Part shown: positions 61,080-64,000 of the stretch, one piece after another
How positions within the stretch are numbered: the stretch's first letter is position 1
Layout: each line of letters starts with the position of its first letter
DNA from: Amycolatopsis mongoliensis
GTDB taxonomy: Bacteria; Actinomycetota; Actinomycetes; Mycobacteriales; Pseudonocardiaceae
Length of the DNA stretch: 64,000 nt
NCBI RefSeq assembly: GCF_030285665.1
Contig: NZ_CP127295.1
Span: 7,998,001-8,062,000, forward strand
Reading direction: 5' to 3'
The notes under the pieces: generated by a model
The model's database searches: none
What the model saw: only the letters and a program-made list of their open reading frames with translations
What the model was told of the DNA's origin: nothing
Position numbers and translations under genes: made by a program

Positions 61080-62305
61080 CCCTCCACCGTAGCCATCGAA
61101 GACGGGGAAGTTCCGCGAAACCCGCGCTTGCGGACCAGCATGAGCACCCCGGCCAGGACGTAGACGCCGGCCTGGATGTTCAGCAGCACCGCCGGCCCCG
61201 TCGTCGCGACCAGCGTCCCCGCCAGCAGCGCCCCGGCGGTGGTGAACGTCGCGATCGCGGCGAACGCCGTGCTCAACACCCGGCCCGCCCGTTCCGGTGC
61301 CACCGCGCTCTGGATCTCCGACAGCACCCCCGCGCCCGCGGCCACCCCCGGCGCCCCGACCAGGATGAACAACCCCACGTACAGCCCGAGCGACGTCGTC
61401 ACCAGCCACAGGTTCCAGATCACCGCGGACACCAGGCCCAGCGCGATCGACCCCCAGCCGAGCAGCGCCGCCGGGGCCACCCGGCGTGCCACCGTGGCCA
61501 GCGCGAAGCCGGCCGCCAGCCCGCCGATCGCCTGCACGCCCCGGAGCAGGCCCGCATCGGCCTCGCTGCCGCCCAGCACGTCCAGGACGTACACCACGAA
61601 CAGCACCAGGAACATGCCCTGCGCCAGGGAGGTGAACACGACCGCGAGCCCGGTGCGCCACAGTCGCCGGTTGTGCGCGAGCTCGCGGAGACCGTCCAGC
61701 CAGGCCCGCACCACCGGTTCGGGCGCGGCGGCCGGCACGGGCGCGCTCACCCGGCGGAACGGCTTGGCCAGCAGCGCCGCCGCCACCGCCAGCACCGCCA
61801 GGTAGCCGGTGATGACGTCCGCGAGCCCGCCGAAGCCGAGCAGCGCGCCGCCCGCCCAGCCGCCCGCCAGCCGCGCGACGCTGCCGTTCACGCTCATCAG
61901 GCCGTTCGCCCCGGTGACCTCCTCGAGGCCGACCAGCTCCGGCACCAAGGCGTTCCGCGCCGGCTCGAACACCGACGCCAGCGCCGCCTGGGCGGCCATC
62001 ACCGCGTACACGACGACGACGCCGGGCTCGGCCAGCAGCGGCAGCGCGACGACGGCCAGCCCGCAGCAGACGCCGAACAGCACCGCCCGCCGGTTCCACC
62101 GGTCGGCCACCACCCCGGCGACCGGGCTCAGCAGTACCGCGGGCAGCAGGCCGAGCACGATGCTCAGCGCCGTCGTCGCGGCGGAGCCGGTGCGCTGGAA
62201 GACGTACAGCGGCAGCGCCACCTGCAACATCCACTCGGCCGTCTCGCCGAAGAACGCGGCCACCCACAACCGCGCGAACGCCGGAACCCCCAGCAACTGC
62301 TTCAT
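61043..62305 (-). CDS. MFS transporter
   Basis: A 420-residue major facilitator of the DHA3-like/enterobactin-exporter group. The first helix block FARLWVAAFFGETAEWMLQVALPLYVFQRTGSA and the loop AGVVADRWNRRAVLF (motif A) are clear, with a repeat in the second half. About twelve helices are predicted. It probably exports a drug or metabolite. The ATG overlaps the stop of the ArsR-type regulator gene (ATGA), so the two are one regulated unit. Confidence 0.88.
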   Translation of the reverse strand: MKQLLGVPAFARLWVAAFFGETAEWMLQVALPLYVFQRTGSAATTALSIVLGLLPAVLLSPVAGVVADRWNRRAVLFGVCCGLAVVALPLLAEPGVVVVYAVMAAQAALASVFEPARNALVPELVGLEEVTGANGLMSVNGSVARLAGGWAGGALLGFGGLADVITGYLAVLAVAAALLAKPFRRVSAPVPAAAPEPVVRAWLDGLRELAHNRRLWRTGLAVVFTSLAQGMFLVLFVVYVLDVLGGSEADAGLLRGVQAIGGLAAGFALATVARRVAPAALLGWGSIALGLVSAVIWNLWLVTTSLGLYVGLFILVGAPGVAAGAGVLSEIQSAVAPERAGRVLSTAFAAIATFTTAGALLAGTLVATTGPAVLLNIQAGVYVLAGVLMLVRKRGFRGTSPSSMATVEGCRTSSPPATST

Positions 62306-62889
62306 TCCTCCGCCTTCCCCGAGTGTTCGATGCGCGGGAACGCCCGCAGGCCGACGTGCACCGGGTGGGCACCGTCGGGCGCGTCCGTCCGGATCGCGCC
62401 GACGTACGGCCGCACGAGCGCGTCGATCGCGTGCGTGAGCCGGGTCAGCTCCTCCGGCGTGACGCGCAGCGCGTACGAGATCAGGCCGGACGCCGCGCGC
62501 CAGGCGGGGTCGAGGCCGTCGAGCGAGTCCAGGTACCGCTGGGTCAGCTCCTGCTCGTGGCTCAGCGTCGCGCCCACCATGCCGAGCTGGGCCGCCCGGT
62601 GCGCCGGGTCGTCGGCCAGCTCCCCCATCTCCAGCCCGACCTGGCGGGCGCGCCACGGCCGCTCACGGCCGTCCTCCGCGTCCGCCCGCTCGACCAGGCC
62701 GTACTGCGCGAGCTGCCGCAGGTGCCAGCTGCAGTTGGACGCGGTCGAGCCGACCGCGTCGGCACACTCGCTCGCGGTGCGCGGACCGACGGCGGTCAGG
62801 TGGTTCAGGAGCGCCGAGCGCAGCGGGTGGGACAGCGCGCGCAGCAGCTCGACGTCCTCGATCCGCTTGCGCGGCGGCAGCTCGGCCAT
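62302..62889 (-). CDS. ArsR-type helix-turn-helix regulator
   Basis: A 195-residue regulator: ELLRALSHPLRSALLNHLTAVGPRTASECADAVGSTASNCSWHLRQLAQYGLVERA is the winged-helix domain, and a C-terminal extension of about 110 residues (DDPAHRAAQLGMVGATLSHEQELTQRYLDSLDGLDP) is of the kind found in ArsR/PadR-like regulators of transporters. No metal-ligand pattern is seen. Upstream is a 30-bp inverted repeat (62903-62932) that should be its operator. It controls the coupled MFS gene. Confidence 0.86.
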   Translation of the reverse strand: MAELPPRKRIEDVELLRALSHPLRSALLNHLTAVGPRTASECADAVGSTASNCSWHLRQLAQYGLVERADAEDGRERPWRARQVGLEMGELADDPAHRAAQLGMVGATLSHEQELTQRYLDSLDGLDPAWRAASGLISYALRVTPEELTRLTHAIDALVRPYVGAIRTDAPDGAHPVHVGLRAFPRIEHSGKAEE

Positions 62890-62902
62890 CGGTCGTCCTA
62901 TC

Positions 62903-62932
62903 TGAAAGAGGTGTTTCGAAAGTCCTCTTTCA
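62903..62932. promoter_or_regulatory. Operator of the ArsR-MFS unit
   Basis: TGAAAGAGG (62903-62911) and CCTCTTTCA (62924-62932) are perfect 9-bp arms. The 12-bp centre contains TTTCGAAA, itself symmetric. It lies 13 bp before the regulator start on the minus strand. Confidence 0.65.
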
Positions 62933-62983
62933 TAGTTGGGGCCGCCCGCGGGTTTGTCAAGCGCGTCCGCTATCGTTCACGAG

Positions 62984-63010
62984 GCAGTGACTGCACGAAG
63001 CAGTGACTGC
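62984..63010. promoter_or_regulatory. Tandem GCAGTGACTGC palindromes at the MarR gene start
   Basis: Two identical palindromes, GCAGTGACTGC, at 62984-62994 and 63000-63010, with period 16 bp. The GTG start codon (63003) is inside the second. TATCGT at 62971-62976 could be the -10. Binding would block transcription or initiation directly. Confidence 0.6.
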
Positions 63011-63512
63011 GTCGTCACCCGACCTTGGATGGACGTTGCCCGACCAGCGCGAACTCGCCACCGCCGCCGCCCTCGCCCTCCCCCGGTTCGTGGGCTCCAC
63101 CGCCCTCTTCCACGCCGCGGTCGCCGAGCGGATGGCCGTCACCCCCACCGAGCTGCACTGCCTGCACCTGCTCCACGGCGGCGTCAGCGACTCCCCGACC
63201 GAGCTCGCCCGGCTGCTCGGGATGTCCACGGGCGCGTTCACGCGGCTGCTCGACCGGATGGAGCGCCACCGCCTCGCCGAGCGTGCCCCGGACCCGGCCG
63301 ACCGCCGCCGGCTCGTCGTCCGGCCGCTGCCCGACCGGATGGCCGAGCTCGCCGAGCTGTACGCGCCGATGGCCCGGTTCGTCGGCGAGCGACTCGCGCG
63401 CCTGGACCGCCGTCAGCTGACGGCGCTCGTCGGATTCCTCACCGACGGCACCGTCGCCGCCGAACAGGCGTCGGGAAACCTGCCGGATGTGACCCACGCC
63501 ATAACCGGTTGA
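63003..63512 (+). CDS. MarR-family transcriptional regulator
   Basis: A 169-residue MarR protein. Core: TELHCLHLLHGGVSDSPTELARLLGMSTGAFTRLLDRMERHRLAERAPDPADRRRLVVRPLPD, with the wing DPADRRRLVV intact. Effector unknown. The start codon lies within a tandem palindrome, consistent with tight autoregulation. The gene is divergent from the ArsR-MFS pair and upstream of the ABC-F gene, whose promoter overlaps its stop (63509-63514). A link to antibiotic response is plausible but inferred. Confidence 0.87.
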   Translation: MTASSPDLGWTLPDQRELATAAALALPRFVGSTALFHAAVAERMAVTPTELHCLHLLHGGVSDSPTELARLLGMSTGAFTRLLDRMERHRLAERAPDPADRRRLVVRPLPDRMAELAELYAPMARFVGERLARLDRRQLTALVGFLTDGTVAAEQASGNLPDVTHAITG

Positions 63513-63671
63513 CTAACTCTACGGATGTTGCGTTAGCCTGGTTCCACTATGAGGAACTGAACCGCGCCCATCCCGCTTCCGAGGCGGCACCCCGGTCGAG
63601 CCTGACGCTCCCGCGTGCCACGACGCCCGGCGGGATTTCCGCTTCTTCTCATCCGGGCCCGGTGATCGCGC
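63509..63671 (+). promoter_or_regulatory. ABC-F promoter and leader with three-codon ORF
   Basis: TTGACT (63509-63514) and TAGCCT (63534-63539) form a promoter with a long 19-bp spacer. The leader of about 125 nt contains ATG AGG AAC TGA (63549-63560), a Met-Arg-Asn mini-ORF. ATCCCGC (about 63570) and GCGGGAT (about 63630) are complementary, and the second precedes a T/C-rich run, as expected of ribosome-controlled attenuation upstream of ABC-F resistance genes. This mechanism is inferred. Confidence 0.5.
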
Positions 63672-64000
63672 ATGTCCCCCCTTTTTCCCTTGCAGGCCAA
63701 GGACGTCGTCTTCGGCTACGGCACCCGCGTCGTCCTCGACGGCGTCACGCTGACCGCGTCGGCCGGACAGCGGCTCGGCCTGGTCGGCGAGAACGGCACC
63801 GGCAAGTCCACGCTGCTGCGGCTGCTCGCCGGGCTCGAAGAACCTCGCTCCGGCGAAGTGCTCCGCGGCCCGGATGTCGGGTTCCTGCTGCAGGAGCTGC
63901 CGTTCCCGATGGACGCGACCTTCGCCGACGTCCTCGACGACTCGCTTGCCGAGATCCGCGCGGCCACCGGCCGCCTCGACGAATTGACCGCGGCGATGGC
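63672..64000 (+). CDS. ABC-F family ATPase (3' truncated by window edge)
   Basis: First 109 codons of an ABC-F protein, cytosolic ATPases that act on the ribosome and can protect it from antibiotics. MSPLFPLQAKDVVFGYGTRVVLDGVTL opens the first ATPase domain, with Walker A GLVGENGTGKSTLLRLLAGLEEP, and the Q-loop in VGFLLQELPFP. The rest lies outside the window, so the subfamily (housekeeping or resistance) cannot be settled. The leader upstream has features of attenuation. The ATG at 63672 gives the normal N-terminus; no strong ribosome site is seen. Confidence 0.85.
   Translation, partial: MSPLFPLQAKDVVFGYGTRVVLDGVTLTASAGQRLGLVGENGTGKSTLLRLLAGLEEPRSGEVLRGPDVGFLLQELPFPMDATFADVLDDSLAEIRAATGRLDELTAAM

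Overview
The window is a chromosomal segment of a high-GC actinobacterium, most likely a Pseudonocardiales member close to Amycolatopsis. By eye the base composition is around 70% GC, GTG and TTG starts are common, and a full Pup-proteasome system is present. The gene order matches what is known for mycobacteria: helY-tatC-tatA-pafC-pafB-pafA, then prcA-prcB-pup-dop, then mpa, trmI/recB-like, hisG-hisE, metH/PAC2. The genus call also rests on long perfect intergenic palindromes of a type I associate with Amycolatopsis; that is recollection, not a search. No rRNA, tRNA, CRISPR array, insertion sequence or prophage was seen. Genes are dense: no gap between genes exceeds about 210 bp. The largest gaps are 10938-11145, 45064-45266, 6188-6381 and 18347-18537, and each is described under features or findings.

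Layout. 1-9.3 kb is accessory: an FtsX-type permease (cut by the left edge) with two ATPases, a VOC protein, an SDR with a divergent LysR regulator, an orphan cytochrome P450, an exported SGNH hydrolase, and a MazF/PemK-like toxin with its antitoxin. 9.3-15.4 kb holds an Lrp regulator coupled to an M24 peptidase, a 5'-3' exonuclease, two tandem Eis-like acetyltransferases and a membrane-anchored DUF4333 protein. 15.5-28.3 kb is the helY-dgk-tatC-tatA-pafC-pafB-pafA block. It is interrupted by an HxlR regulator, a quinone-reductase-like protein, an SDR and an Asp-box propeller protein. 28.4-32.2 kb carries a PAP2-diacylglycerol kinase fusion, an esterase and a methyltransferase.

32.2-43.4 kb holds prcA, prcB, pup, dop and mpa. 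The dop-mpa interval contains an accessory insert: Nudix hydrolase, lipoprotein, aldo/keto reductase, two small possible regulators, a luciferase-like oxidoreductase, a DUF3626 protein and an EamA transporter. 43.7-53.5 kb has two membrane-anchored proteins, trmI, a site-2 protease, a RecB-like nuclease, a thioesterase, an orphan ParA, hisG-hisE, ogt and ada-alkA. 53.5-64 kb has a HAD phosphatase, metH, a PAC2 protein, a phosphotriesterase-like hydrolase, a CGNR regulator, a phosphoesterase, an ArsR-MFS pair, a MarR regulator and the start of an ABC-F gene.

How it works together. Dop deamidates Pup (ending GGQ), PafA ligates it to proteins, Mpa unfolds the tagged proteins and PrcBA degrades them. 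PafBC is the known mycobacterial DNA-damage activator, and the window also holds several DNA-repair proteins (Ada-AlkA, Ogt, RecB-like nuclease, exonuclease). The most intriguing unexplained signal is a 16-bp palindrome, GTATAGGTCGTTATAC, occurring four times in the same orientation. At its most elaborate copy it forms a symmetric divergent promoter-operator between an ArsR-type regulator and a small unknown protein. Other notable signals are many TANNNT-N6-8-start arrangements suggesting leaderless transcripts, several operators lying on -10 elements, a serine tract inserted in the proteasome alpha subunit, and an ABC-F leader with a three-codon upstream ORF.
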